This document shows positions 12,368 to 24,869 of a DNA stretch of 60,000 bases, in pieces (positions within the stretch are counted from its first letter, which is position 1; every line of letters starts with the position of its first letter). The notes below the pieces were generated by a model, which saw only the letters and a list, made by a program, of their open reading frames with translations, was not told the DNA's origin and did no database searches. Location of the stretch: assembly GCF_001949145.1 (NCBI RefSeq), contig NW_019091455.1:611017-671016 (forward strand), in the 5' to 3' direction. The stretch comes from Acanthaster planci (Eukaryota; Echinodermata; Asteroidea; Valvatida; Acanthasteridae). The translations under genes and the position numbers were made by a program.

Positions 12368-12388
12368 TCTCTCTCTCTCTCTCTCTCT
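12368..12388. repeat. (TC)n microsatellite
   Basis: An uninterrupted run of alternating T and C, 21 bp long. Confidence 0.95.
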
Positions 12389-13662
12389 GGAGTTCAACCC
12401 ACAAGTCACAGTGTCTCCGCCTCCCCCGCCCTGCCAATAACTGACACCAGAGAAAAATAAGGGTTAATGAGAAAGGCTCCATTTTGAGTCGACTTGCATG
12501 TCTGTCTTTGGCAGCCTGAACCCGGATCTCCGAGTATATGGAAAGGGAAGGCAGTCAAAAATCATAATTTGAAACTACGGAAATTGACCAGATTAAGTCC
12601 GATTAGCCCTGCCGGGTCGGATCGAATTGCAACCGACTCCTTCCCTATCAAGATATCGCTTCATAGGAACAAGGTCACCGCCTACAAAAACAAATAGATA
12701 TTTATATATATGTATGATTGCTATGCTTTTCCAGCCGGCTGGTATGGCCATAATCCAGTATTTTTGTTTGATCGTCGAAAGTATTTTTCCAAGACCAGGA
12801 TTTTACCGTTCTGGTGTTGTTTTGGCTGGATCGTCTTTGATTTTTTTTGGCACAAAACGTGTCATTGTTTTCGCGACGAATCCGGTTCGTGACTCGTCTC
12901 ACCCCGTAAGAAGGGGGAAAAGATTTGAGGAAATAAAAATTGACAAAAGGCCGTGTTTTTTCCTTTAAAAAAGCAAACTTTTAAAAATCGGCTACGTTCA
13001 TCAGGCATAAATTTCAAACATGGTTGTGAATCCGGAAGTGCATACCGAAAAACAGAACAAGTGCATCGGTTCTGATAACAGTTTTAATCGAAAGAATCGC
13101 CTTCTTTTACGGTGTTTGAAAAGTCCAAATCAGGATGAGAGACACTTGTCATTTCTCTGTCCTCATTTTTTCCCAACTGGACGCACCTGGTTTTCTGATG
13201 AGAAAATGAAGTGGTAAAAACCACTTCACAGGTGACTCGCCTTTGAAAGCATTTAAAATTGTTTCGACCCTAATGGGAGGGGGAGCCACTTTTGTCTATT
13301 TTTTATTTAATTATTAACAGAAAATATTACCGTCTGACTCCTCGGGGTGGATTTTTTTTACTTCAAAACATTGAATTGAATTGTCGTCGTTTTGTATTAA
13401 ATGCAGGAGGAATGGTCAAAGGAAGTCCCAACTTGTATGAAGTTGCTTGCGTTAAAAAACGTGGCAGGCTATTAGAGATCAACGCACAGAAGGAGCACAT
13501 TGTATTGTTTTCTGTCGGCACGAAATCCTCTTTCGTCTAAACGTGCGTAGTGCCTTTGCTCGGCCCCACGACTTATGTGGCGTGTAACCATGGACCTACA
13601 CTGTATATGGTCTAACCAATGTGAGTGATTTTGTCTGCTTAGAGAACTGGGCACATCGTCTG
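12389..13662. other. Non-coding stretch, no gene seen
   Basis: Open frames up to 113 codons overlap on both strands near 12.6-13.0 kb but show no domain. I see no structured repeat. Confidence 0.55.
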
Positions 13663-13744
13663 NCCCCCCCCCCCCCAAGATGTCTGAAAGGAATTCCCCA
13701 GATTCCTGCGCGACAATGACCAACACAAAGCGGGGGGGGGGGGG
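13663..13744. repeat. Ambiguous base with paired C13 and G13 runs
   Basis: Position 13663 is N, followed by thirteen C (13664-13676) and, 55 bp on, thirteen G (13732-13744). The two runs are complementary and could form a stem. The N and the homopolymers together suggest that read coverage or polishing failed here, so the exact lengths should not be trusted. Confidence 0.9.
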
Positions 13745-14529
13745 TTCTCTCCGTCTCATACCTTGCTGCATATGCGTCTGTTGAGCACCCGTGTCCAGCT
13801 GCCCCTCACCATGGTTGCACCCACGCCATCACAGCTTTGACGACTAGCCTATTGTAACTGAACAAAAGAAAGATTCCTGGGGCTGTTCTCATTATTTACG
13901 CGAAATATTATGTGTATTACACTCATTTCGCAAAACGGAGAACGCCGCTGACTTTTTTTCATTCTTTTTTTTTTTCCACGAGGGTAAAGGTGAGAGAGCG
14001 AATGCAAGAGGAGGCCGCTCAGACCCGGGTATACCCCCCCCCAATCTTCCGCCTGTCAACACTGCGGTAAATGGGTGCACGATCGCTGGTCTGCTTTACG
14101 CCCCTTTATCCCGCCTGCGGGCCGGGGCCGGGGTCTCCGCCACTACGCTCCCAACTTGTGACAGGGCGATGATAAGTTCGTCACCGCGTGTACTTCGACA
14201 CCCCTCCCTCCGTGCGTGGGGGTGCCCGTGTACTTTCCCCCCATAAATATTTAGTGTTGCGGTCGGGGTGGGGTGGAGGAGAGCTGGCTGTCTTTATTTT
14301 CGTTGGGGCTTATTTTGAGAAGTTCCTGTCCAAATTGTTATTTAAGAATTTTTGTCTTTGTCTTTTATGGTTTTGTTATACTGTGGATAAGGATGTGCTT
14401 GGTGACGTCATTTTTAGCGCTGCAAATTCCAGTTACACACACGAATGCCTAGGTACCAGTAGAATGTTAAATCACTGTTCTGAGGTACAGCCTTATAACT
14501 AAGCATCTCACATTTACCCACAGTGTTAT

Positions 14530-14900
14530 CGTCATTACAACAGTCATTAGCGTGTTTCATCACTGGCAGCAATGTGGCCCCTTCATTATCGTCATCACCA
14601 TGGTGACGACTGCGAACCATCATCACATCCTCATCATTGTCAGTCACCGTCGTCACCATGGCAACCCACGAATACCACATTCATCACCCGTGACTGTCTT
14701 CATTGCTGTCATCGTCATCATCATCTTGGTCATTCTTGCCTCCAACCGTCCATGCATCACTTTTCTTCGGCCCCCCCCCGCCCTCGTAAATTCTTCAATC
14801 AACATAATCATCTCTTTCAAACATCACTGCCCCTTCGACATTAACAATCATCTTCTTACAAACAGTTATCCCATCACCAACTGTTCTCTCCGACCATGAA
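14530..14900. repeat. Imperfect ATC/GTC trinucleotide-rich tract
   Basis: CATCAT, GTCATC and CACCAT units recur through about 370 bp with many interruptions. A short palindrome TCACCATGGTGA lies inside near 14597. Two overlapping open frames here are low-complexity products of this repeat. Confidence 0.6.
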
Positions 14901-15997
14901 ATGGCGGTGGAGAATTTTTCTCCAGCGCTATCCCAGCAAAGATAACTAATGAGCAGGTCTTCATATATCTACGGTGTCTACAGGACACAAAATGCGAAAA
15001 CAAAATTCCAAGCTACAATGTAAGGCAACTCCCCCCCCTCCGAAAAAAGTACCGATCCTTTTTCTTGGCAATCCAGTGCATCTCAGCATACATGCACATG
15101 TATTATCAACCACGACCTGCCCCGCTCTGACTCTGGCAACTTCCCCAGGATCAGGTTTTTCATTTCTTACTTCCGAGCCGTCCATCAACGTTCGTGTAAA
15201 AAGCACCAATTTACCTTCTTCCCGCCCTAAAGAACCGGGCTCATGAGCTAATTCCCCTCCTCTCTCCCTCTTCTCAAGCCCCCCCCCGCGCTTTCAAGTC
15301 CGAGAAAACAGGCTGAACTCTTCAGCGGCAAGAGAACAGATCCGGGGAAGGGAGTTTCTTGACGGCAGGCTCTCAACAGTGCGCGTTTGACGCATACTCA
15401 CGCGGGGTTGTCCGGTGTTTTCGTTTGCCGTGCATTGACACCTCGGACTTGCACTGTTAATACCCGGGCGAGTGGAGCGGGTGCATGGTGAGAGAGGCAG
15501 CGTGCCTCTGCGATGTATTCCGGGCAAGATCAAGGCCCGACAGCTTGACAAATCTTACCCCGAGGCCCGATCTGATAACAGAAGGTTTTCTTTCTCCCCT
15601 TTCGCGTTCTTGAGGTTTTCGTGCGTTTTTATGTTGAAGGTGATTGTTAAAACCTGGGAAGTTGGACAACAAACTCCTCTGTTCTGAGATTTCAACTTGT
15701 TTTCATCGACACTGACGGGAAACCGGAAGTTTCAATGCTCACCCCAGGCAAGATAATCCACTTTTATGGTGACTCTGTGAAGTTAAGTGTAGATCAATTT
15801 CAGCAAGTGGGCTAAACTCAAATCTAATATTCAGCAATGGAAAAACAGAAGCATAAATAAACAACACAATTGCACAATTGGGTATCTGATGTTTTCTCGT
15901 CATTTTAATACAGGGAAAAAAAATAAGATGAACCCTGACAGTGTTTTCATGTATTTTGTTTAAGATCATGGTTTTGCAGAGTACAAGCGATGTCGAA

Positions 15998-16007
15998 GAG
16001 GGCGCTC
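15998..16007 (+). promoter_or_regulatory. CTCF-core-like word GAGGGCGCTC
   Basis: Exact match to the 9-bp word, preceded by TGTCGAA. Confidence 0.3.
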
Positions 16008-16229
16008 TTCATCTTCCCTGTAAAACACTCAACTGTGATACAATTTTTTTTCTGCATAACGAAACTTGCACTGTATGAGACCGTACCAAACTTAACACGC
16101 TGAGGTCGTCACACAGAATTTAATAAACGCCGGCAAAGCTGCATATCAACGCTAATCAGATATCAATTTTGAAAAATTAGGGGTCTTTATTAAAACAATC
16201 AAGGCATTAGTTGGCCATGTTTCTCGTCG

Positions 16230-16490
16230 ACTCGACCCCGGGCACCTGGGGTTGTTGTGAGACATTGCGAGCATACTGCCAATCAGCCGAAACCCCATTG
16301 GACTAATTACCGGCCTCGGAGCGGCCGAGCCGCTTCATTCACACCTCCGGTCGGCGGGCGAAAGATGTCAACTTTCTCGCCGTGCATGCCGGCCGAGCGA
16401 GTAATCAGCCTGATATCTGACGGTTCCCTGCTGCTCTTCCCTACCTCCCTCCTGGCGCAGGGCTGCGCCGAGGAGTATTCCGATCATCCA
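16230..16490. promoter_or_regulatory. GC-rich island with CCAAT and TAATTA words
   Basis: A CpG-rich block in AT-rich surroundings. It contains the canonical NF-Y site CCAATCAG at 16279-16286 and a homeodomain core TAATTA at 16304-16309, followed by a GC-rich segment with inverted CTCGG/CCGAG words. A CCAAT box plus a CpG island can mark a promoter, but no downstream coding exon is visible on either strand, so an enhancer or non-coding transcript start is equally possible. Confidence 0.3.
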
Positions 16491-18169
16491 ATCTTCCCAT
16501 CCAGTCAGAAATCCAATAGACATCAAGGACGGTACCTGTGTCGAGCTGGCACGTTCCTCACTCATATTTTGGGTCCGTATTTCGTTCTTTTTTCCTTACA
16601 CGAGTGTTTTTAAGAGGGGGTTGCCTTGATCTGGTTGTAGCCGAGAGGCAGACCCCGTCTAGCTGCGATCCCCTACTGGCCAAGAATCCTGACACACTCA
16701 GCTGGGTATCTCTGGCCCATCTCTTTGAGGATCACCGTTCATTTGGCCGGCAGATGGCTAATTTCTACCTCAGAGGGAGACACCCCGTCCCTTGTTGGTT
16801 TGTATCTACCTTCCAAACCTCGGCAAGAATTTGGTTGAGAAGATATGGGCAACTCCCCCCCCACAAGTACACGCATAATGAGAAAGTAACAGCGCTCGGC
16901 AGGGCGTCGCATACCGATGTTACGTAATCTTCCAGCTAACTCGCGAAAAACCGCCAAAAAACCAAACGAAACTACTGTGAGCCAAACACACGAATTGCTG
17001 GCCTGCCAAACCGCTAGCCGACACGAGTCACCTTGATGAGATGACAGCTTCAGGCAAGTAGCATGTGCTCAGCATAGGCCTACATCGCCTGATTGTTTCA
17101 TATCCATCACAAAAGATATCTGGAATTCTAGTTCTTTCTTTCTTTTTTCAGAGGGACGCCTCGTCTCGATTCACCTTGACCAAGAGAATGGTCCACGTTC
17201 ATCCCTTTGAATCTCCCCTTGACAGTTCACACCATCCTTGCTTCAACATAATAGCCCCTCCTGGACCTTGAGAATCGTCATCGGTTTCGTCAGCAGCCTG
17301 TCAATCTCAAGCTTGGCAACGCGGGAAGAATGGAAAGGAAAGCAGACGGGTGGACCGGTTCCATAGCAAGAATCGTCCCCTTTGTCTCTGTCAGCGGCAC
17401 GGCTCGCTATCTGTCTGTCTTTCCTCGCTTGTCTGTTCTCTGGAGTTTCGAATCGTCTGTTGCGTGGCCTATTCACAACGACACACCTAGCTGTTTTTAT
17501 AGAACGACTGCGAACCGCAACAATTCGAAATTCATTCGTCAATCATGCACCCCAATTATGGAGGATAGTCATCTGATGGTTACGTGACACAAAAATAGGT
17601 TTTGAGTTCATTGCCTGTTCCAACTGGTGCAGTCTTGTATAGGATGAAATCAGTATTGCTGTTCTTCACAACTGTGCTAAATGTTACCCCCAAAATACGA
17701 ATCATAAATATAAAACAACCATTACCGTACACATTGGAAATATTCCATACCCGGAATATTTGATACCGTACCTGTGAAGTCCTTGACAATGATGCTGTTT
17801 TCAACTGTCGTTCTAAAGCCATTCTGTTTCAGGAATAAAAGCTATAACTACGGAGGTTAATGGATTTGAATGACCTCAAATCATTTAACCTCTACCAAAC
17901 AGTATCGTCTTAATCGGAACTAACTGACGCAGGTGTTTTGAACATTCTATTCCTGAGCAGTCAGAGAATAAATTCAAATTTTTAGGTCGCATCAGATTTC
18001 AAAGTTCTTGTAAAAAAAAGAATTACAAGTTAGAAAACTCATGATGTTTTGTTCATGCACTGTTGTTCATGGGGTTCTTTAAAGGGTCTTCAAATGAAGC
18101 ATTTTGTTGAAAAAATTCTTGACTGTGTGATCATTTCGTCCTTTGTCATCAATTTCTAGAGTGAAGCCT
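16491..18169. other. Non-coding stretch, no gene seen
   Basis: Overlapping frames on both strands (16538-16927, 17243-17587) have no recognisable motif. GC is moderately raised near 17.3-17.5 kb. Confidence 0.55.
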
Positions 18170-18360
18170 TTTACCAACTTGCACGCCACTTACAGGACCT
18201 TTTTATCGAGGCTTTTAGAGCCATGGGACTCGAATTCATCTTCTTGCAATAAGTTATGTCCTTAGGCAAGCCACTTTACCCGTACTTGCCTCTGTAAAGG
18301 GGTTGTAATTGCATGATTAAACCTGTGATGGATTGCCATCCCATCCTTAGCAACAAAATG
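18170..18360 (+). mobile_element. Degenerate SINE-like fragment
   Basis: The order of phrases matches a widespread animal repeat as I remember it: a B-box-like GGACTCGAATTC near 18227, then GTCCTTAGGCAAGCCACTTT and TTGCCTCTG, then a tail GTGATGGATTGCCATCCCAT. The A box is not clear and the copy is strongly diverged. Boundaries are approximate. Confidence 0.6.
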
Positions 18361-21132
18361 CTTGTTATTCCTTCACCGCTGCTGTGTTGAACCATGTTGT
18401 CTACTAGAGAGACTCCTGACTTTTTAAACCACGCATTGCAGCCGTCTTTTGCCCAAACTACAAATTGAAAATCAGTGTCTGTTATTTGTTTTAGATGAGC
18501 GCTTCTCTCTCAGATTCAACTCTCAAAATCCGAGTTCAGATATTTAGGATTGGACGAAGACACCCCCATCAACTTTAATATGGTCGGGTCTGTTCTCCCA
18601 GAAAACAACTGCATGCAGGACAACGGCGTGCGTCACTGCCATAACCAACGGGGTGGGGTCGTACCCATTCCCCAAACCAACGGATGTCCGATTCGACCCG
18701 GCCCTTGAAAAAACTGTGACCCCTTCCAAAAGGTTTTACCCCAGTGTATGCATTCCCTTGAATCGTCGGTTCTTATACTCGAGATAAAGACCAAAAGATC
18801 GCAATGCCCTCTGAAAACTTGTCATTAATAAGCCCCTGCCACTTTAATTGGTTGTTTTTGAGCGTAAGCCCTTGTGAGTACAAGGTAATATATCTCATTA
18901 GCGGCGTTGATGCAAGTTTAATCCTGTCAATCGCGAGGAACCTCAGCCCTGCAGAGAATACGGCAGCTTTCACGCGCGTTTGTCGGGAGAAACCTCAATG
19001 ACGACAAAGATATATCTGTCAAAAAAAAAACTTATCAAGGTTGATCTAAATAATGTGCTGATTAACACCTCCCCAATTAACAAAAAATGACCTGAAAACC
19101 ACTTGACTACAGTGTCACTTCTTACTCTGGGAGAATTCATCAGGCGTGATGTGCCAGTGCATACCGGTAGTCCATTTTCCCCAGTTTGGTTTCACAACAC
19201 TTTTTGTCTTCTTCTTTCATCTTGCAAAGTGGAATGGTGTGTCCATTTCAATATAAGCCTCAAAAGTATTGCGAAATTATGAATTTGACGGACCACCGAG
19301 CCAGAAACCAGGTTCTTTGCCTTCTAAGCGGACAAACACGGCGTGCTCTTGGAGTACAAGAAGGAACTCCAAACCATTGGCGTGTGAAAAGAAAACATTG
19401 TTCTTAGATCCCTTTATTTTGCTTGTTTTTAGGGGGAACGAATCAAGATCACCACAACTCCTTTTGTGCGAAGTCTCCTGTGAACGGGTGTAGAGTCGTA
19501 GTCTCGCAACACAAACACAATTTCTGAGATTAATGGACGCACCTTCCATTCCGATCAAAGAGCCTACATACGGAACTACTTCCGGTTTGAGACCCTGATG
19601 TAATCCTGGAAGCTTTTAGCAATAGTTTTGCATGTTTGGCCTTTTTATCTGGTTGGTGGGGGAAGGCTTCTTAAGAGGCCAATGAACATCAACGTGAAAA
19701 TACTCAAGAGTGTTTGCGTCACGAACAGTTAGGCCAGTTTCTAAGTGTTTTTTGGGAGGTGGGGGGTGGGTGCGAGTCAGCAAAAAGCTGAAAAGGGGAG
19801 CAGGCAGGCAGTAATTGCACCTGAAAAATGGATATAAATAATTACTAAATTCGGCTGATGGAGTGGAATCATACAATTAAAAAAATTAAATATCTTCCCA
19901 TGAAAGCATTAACTAGGTATATTTGTGAACAAGATGAAATTCACTATTATTACCGTATCACTTCATAAAACCGCCTCTGACACAATATTCTGGCACAATG
20001 CCAGCACCAAAGGCCATTGCGCGGTTGTCTGCCTGCTCCAGAAAGGAAGCGCTTATGTGCATTACTCCGCAAGAATAAAAAGTGCAATTTAGAAGAACAA
20101 TACCAGAACTTTGTGGTTTTGGTGAACAGACGTTGTTGATGCTTTTTCCGGTGAGATAAGCTTACCGAGTCTCGGGTATACATGACTGGAAATTCCCCAA
20201 TATATAGCAGCCGCCCACGCGGGCCAAAGGAACAGGCCTGTTGCCGGCGAGTCTGACACAAATAGGTACCATAGCATTGGATCGACCCTGCAGGGGTACG
20301 TCAGATCTGCCGGGCAAAATAAAATCATCGTTTGAAAGCAGCCTAACCAACCTCACACTTTTCCTTCCCTGTGAATTCTGGAGCAGGCGTGGGCGTCATC
20401 CTTTTATTTATGTTTTTTTTTTTTTTACATCGAGTATCAATTACTAATGAATTGTCGTTGGACCACATGCCAGTCGACGGGTAGCGCGAATTACAAGAGA
20501 CGAGTCGTGTCAAATTTACAATTGGACCTAACATTTCTCAAATTTATTGATTATTAAAAGATATAGCTAACGGAAGAAAAAGAATGATTACAATATTGCA
20601 ATGAAACTGAATGCACATCTCATCCGTATGACAATCATCTTAGCTATAAATTATGAATTTGTTATTGCCAGAGTGAACGACACCTAAGAATGTATAAGGA
20701 GCTACGTAGCGCCCTCTTTCGAGTTCAGTGAAAATGGCAAGGAGTTGTATCCTGAATGGCTGTTTTTTTATCATAACTTCCAAAAAATCCACAGCAAACT
20801 CCCTCCTTTTGATTTGGCGGTGAACAAAGCATAAGAAACATTGGGTTGCAGGGCCCTTGTATTATTCGATTCCGGCTTTCTACCATATTGTAACCCGTGT
20901 CTTTGCAAAATAATTGAGCAGAACAAACAATATATACATGTAACTGAATACAGGAATTACTGTTGAATGAATCGTGTCGTTGCTGCAATTTTTTTTTGAA
21001 TTCTTCATCTTGCTCTATTCTCTCATATTTAGTTCTTCGAATACTAAACAGCAAACCTTTTTTATTGGTTTGGGTGATAGCGAAGCACAGGACAAGGTCA
21101 CCTTTCTCAACTGCCCTGCGAATACATGAACA
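18361..21132. other. Non-coding stretch, no gene seen
   Basis: This includes a T14 run at 20413-20426 and a CTCF-like word at 20708. The 176-codon minus-strand frame at 20725-21255 has no domain, is rich in Cys and basic residues, and has AT-rich non-coding-like codon use. I regard it as chance. Confidence 0.5.
20708..20716 (-). promoter_or_regulatory. CTCF-core-like word GAGGGCGCT
   Basis: Minus-strand exact match, with flanks reading GAAAGAGGGCGCTACGTAG. It is the nearest such word upstream of FoxC. Confidence 0.3.
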
Positions 21133-21146
21133 TGTAATACGTATTA
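21133..21146. repeat. Second copy of TGTAATACGTATTA
   Basis: Shares 14 bp exactly with the palindrome at 2311-2326; here the palindromic part is the 12-bp TAATACGTATTA. Confidence 0.6.
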
Positions 21147-21518
21147 ATACGCAGAGAATAACCGATGAAGCATGCCGTGGTAGAGAGAAATTCTCCTTGA
21201 ATAACTTGACGTGTCCTTGTAAACATCTGCACACTGTGATACTTATATGCTTCATTAAAGAAGTTAACGTCTAAGACGGATCTAAGATAAAAATCATAAA
21301 TGGTCTGAACTTCTGTGTCCCAAAACAGGCAGAATTTTCCTCAGCAAGGATGTCTGGCTTCACCCATAAACATATATATTTACACATTCCAATTGCAAAT
21401 CTTCAGAAGTTAAAATCTGAGTGTCTCCTGTGTATACAGGGCTTGCTAAAACTATCTTGTCTTCTCTATTTCAACTTTCCTATGCTCTTATTGCGTAACC
21501 TTACAACAGTTATGAATA

Positions 21519-21686
21519 AGGGCGATTCACAATAGTGCGCCTCCAAGAGTTTGCAACGCGTTGGCCAATCACATAGCGCAGAATCTGTCGACCCTTTCCA
21601 AATGCACAGTGGGTCGACAGATTTTGCGTATTGTGGTCGGCCAACGTGTTGCAAACTCTTGGAGGCGCACTCTTGTGAATCGCCCG
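21519..21686. mobile_element. Near-palindromic MITE, 75-bp arms
   Basis: The arms are 21520-21594 and 21611-21685 around a 16-bp spacer. They differ at about eight of 75 positions. The ends read GGGCGATTCAC and the inner arm ends CTGTCGACCC. ATA flanks both sides (21516-21518 and 21687-21689) if one extra base is counted at each end, a candidate 3-bp target duplication. A half copy lies at 3290-3359. No protein is encoded. RNA from this locus would fold into a long hairpin. Confidence 0.85.
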
Positions 21687-21689
21687 ATA

Positions 21690-24600
21690 TTGTTCGAATT
21701 ACTAAGACAATTTCTCTCGGTGTACTTTGAAATGCAGAAATGTATATTTACAAAAACATGATGATCCCAGTCGTAGCATTTGTAGCAGTAGGCTCATGCA
21801 CGTGAGAGACAGTTTTCTTATCTAATGAGAGCTTCTTTGCTGTTTGAAATAAACCCGTTTGCTAAAAAAAAACCTGTTGTTGACATAGTTTAACATGGAC
21901 TCCGTGAAATGTATTTTTCCTGGATTTGTTCCTTTTTTTCCTCACGCGAAAACTGACTTGCATTTTGGACTCAAGGTTGAAGCTTCCCCAAACCTGAATG
22001 GCGTGGGTTTGGTAGCCGGGTTTTCATGAAAACTAACCGGGACAGTATCACCAAGTTCCGGTGCACTCAACACCTGTGTAACTTCTATTTCTCTCTCTCT
22101 CCCACCAGTTAGCAGGCATGCAGCAGTGACAAACGTGACAGGACCGTCTGAGCAGGAATATGTTCCTGGTAACAATGTGGAACCCTAGCTTGATCATCGT
22201 GATGCAGGGGAATTGGCAGCACCAGGGGAAAGGGAAACGCCGCGGACAAAAAAAAAGGTTCCTGGAAACCAGTCTAACAACGGCTGTAAATAGAAACAAT
22301 GACTTCGATCATCGACAGAGTGTAAAATGAGAAATTTCCAGGCTCATGAGAAGGATAGGGCGTGAACTTACACCACTTTGGGCGTAGCTGATATACAGGT
22401 TTCCTTATGAGGAATCACCAGGATGAAGTCCATGTTGATGCGTTGTGAGAACTTCTCATGCAACAGAATGGCAAAAGTGGACACCAATGCGTCAGTAGAT
22501 AGGCCTCCGGAGATGTACATGTACATGTACACTGTACGCTCATTACACATTCAGTGTAAGCACTGTGCCGTGCGCTCTGATTCCGGACCTCCCCTGACAT
22601 TTTTGGAACCTTATAAAGAGACACTGTAATAAATCAATGGAACAGGACCAAACCATTGCGTGCTCGAGTCTCTACAAGAATAACGATCATCTCGGAGGCT
22701 TGACTGTGCAAGGATTCTCTCGCGTCTTTGTATACCCCTAAGAGATGTCGAAGGTGACACACGCATTCTCTTACATCATTTCGTGTTCGTTGTCTTTGGC
22801 GCCATTCGAACATTGGAAATAAGTCTACTTTAGCGTAATAACCTCATTGACGTTTCCAAAGGGAAAACAATAATGCCCAAGCTTGCCAGTCGAGCCTCCC
22901 TATCAACACAGTCATGCAACAGGCCCACCGCTTAAGGTTTGTCGCTGGGCAGGGACAGCCTCCCCCATTTCCCACTTGAATCTTTATTTCACTTCCTCTC
23001 CAAAGCCCTGGGAATCTGCATACCGTACAAATCCTCTCCTGGCCATCATCACTTTTGTAGGAGGAAAATTGACCCATTGATTAATTTGTCCTCTGACATC
23101 ATCACACTCCCACAAGTCAGAAGATTCTTGTATTTGACGGTAGTTCCCACCAAAGAGAAAAAAAAACAAACAAACAAAAGCCACCATAACTGACGTCTTC
23201 CAGTTGGAGTGTTGGTAACAGTCGACAGTTTTCACAGCATTTTGAAAAAACCTGTCTTGTGTGTGTAAAGCGACTGCAGAACCACCGCGGGGTATTCTCA
23301 TATCGAGGAAGTACAAAATTAAAGAGCGTCCGTCGTGAAAGTAATGAAGGGATTGATTACTTGTTGGCCAAATTCACCATCGTTGGTACTCAAATATTCC
23401 TGGCTGGCTGGCGACAGCACACAGGTTGTCAAAATATTTGAGCACTCAGAAGTCTCCCTGGACGCATACTCAAAACTTAAGATAAAGTAGGAAGTTTCAA
23501 TGCAAGCCTGGCTGAAAACAGAACTTTCGATTGAAACAGCAGGCTTGTCGGGTGAACCATTCAACTCTTGAAGTAGAAAGCGGCAGGTCAAAGAGTAGCC
23601 GTTGGCAATATTCAAAACTGTGCACTGGCAGTGCCTATACCTTGACGGCAGGTGAACTTCAGCCCGAGGAGCGATGCACAACAATAAAACGTGGGCAAAC
23701 ATGGGACACTTGACGCTTTGGTCCCAATCAACTGACATGCTTACCTTGGCGGGCTTGCTCAAATTAACGCAAGTACTATTACTTGATTTTGTCATTCCCC
23801 CTTCAGGTCCCCAGCTAGAACTTGGAAGGGAAACTGGTCCCTTGTAATACCATGTCACACGATCACACACATGACAGTTGTTCCAGCATGTTGTAAGCAA
23901 AGGATTCTTAGCAGGTTACCAGTTTTGGAAAGTTTGTTTTCTGAATCAAAGAATCATATCGGAAAAAGAATTACGAAGCACGCTCCAGGAGATATGTTGT
24001 GAGCGATGTTACCAGTTTTGGGAAATTTTAAGTTTGGGGGGATGATCTGTTAAAATAAAACTGTTACAAAGGACTGTCTAACGGGGTCTGGTACCCTATT
24101 ATCAGCTACACTATTTTGTCACTTTTTTGCGAATGCGCAGTCCTCTGCTCTCGAACACAAGCAATCTGATTTGCTCATGAAATGATTCAACTTCCCAACT
24201 ACCAAATACACCTCATAGTGATTCGAGGGACTTAACAAAGAAACCAAACTACTCTTCACCCCCCCCCGACAAGGCCCGAAAAGGATGATCAAAATACATG
24301 TGAAGGGAAAGGAATGCGTTTATAATGAGATTTTTCCCCACGGACACAGATAGAGCTATCTTAATGGAAACCATGGTCTGTTATGAGGGCGCCATTTTTT
24401 TCTCGCCAGAAAAACTACCCGCATCTTCCCGGGCAAACTTCCCCTGCCAATCAATTAGGAGGTCGGTGACGACCATAAAGCTCGGTCAACTGTCCCTAAA
24501 CCCCACTCAAAACAGTGAAATGTTCCGTCGAATAACAAATGGAAATGTCATCTTCACGTTTTTTGGTAATATTGCGATTCTGGTGACACAGAGAAATACA

Positions 24601-24869
24601 GAACATTCGAGCCAAACCCTTTTCAAATAAAACCAGCCACATTTTGTGGTCATTCGGTTAGTCCTACCATGTCTTATTCCTCCATGGTCATACCTGCACA
24701 TACTCTGGCTTGTGTGGAATTCAGGAATTTTAAAAAGAGGACCACAACAGATGCAACAAGCACGGTTCACAATTCAGAACATTTAGATATCACAAAATTG
24801 ACAAGCATCGGCCATTGCGAAGGCGCGGGGCCAGCAAAACAATCACAAACGTCATGATACATGGGTATG
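21690..24869. other. Non-coding stretch, no gene seen
   Basis: The 193-codon minus-strand frame at 23319-23900 has no domain I recognise and is treated as chance. A 14-bp direct repeat GTTACCAGTTTTGG lies at 23915-23928 and 24008-24021. An 18-bp palindrome lies at 22514-22531. Confidence 0.5.
22512..22531. repeat. GATGTACATGTACATGTACA, palindromic microrepeat
   Basis: The inner 18 bp are a perfect palindrome made of three TACATG-type units. The same 20-mer recurs exactly at 59372-59391. Confidence 0.8.

Larger units (their letters stand above)
13745..16229. other. Non-coding stretch rich in C homopolymers
   Basis: Cytosine runs of eight or more lie at 14034-14042, 14771-14779, 15031-15038 and 15279-15287, and another follows at 16855-16862. 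A CRE-type TGACGTCA is at 14403-14410. GC is raised around 15.2-15.6 kb. No frame here resembles a gene. Confidence 0.55.

Noticed and set aside
18640-18710. Minus-strand B-box-like GGGTCGAATCGGAC
   Set aside because: No A box at tRNA spacing and no cloverleaf.
20725-21255. 176-codon minus-strand open frame
   Set aside because: No domain, codon use like non-coding DNA, and an overlapping opposite frame of similar quality.
23319-23900. 193-codon minus-strand open frame
   Set aside because: Cys/Ser-rich product without a recognisable fold, in AT-neutral DNA, with no splice or promoter context and no repeat protein similarity that I can see.
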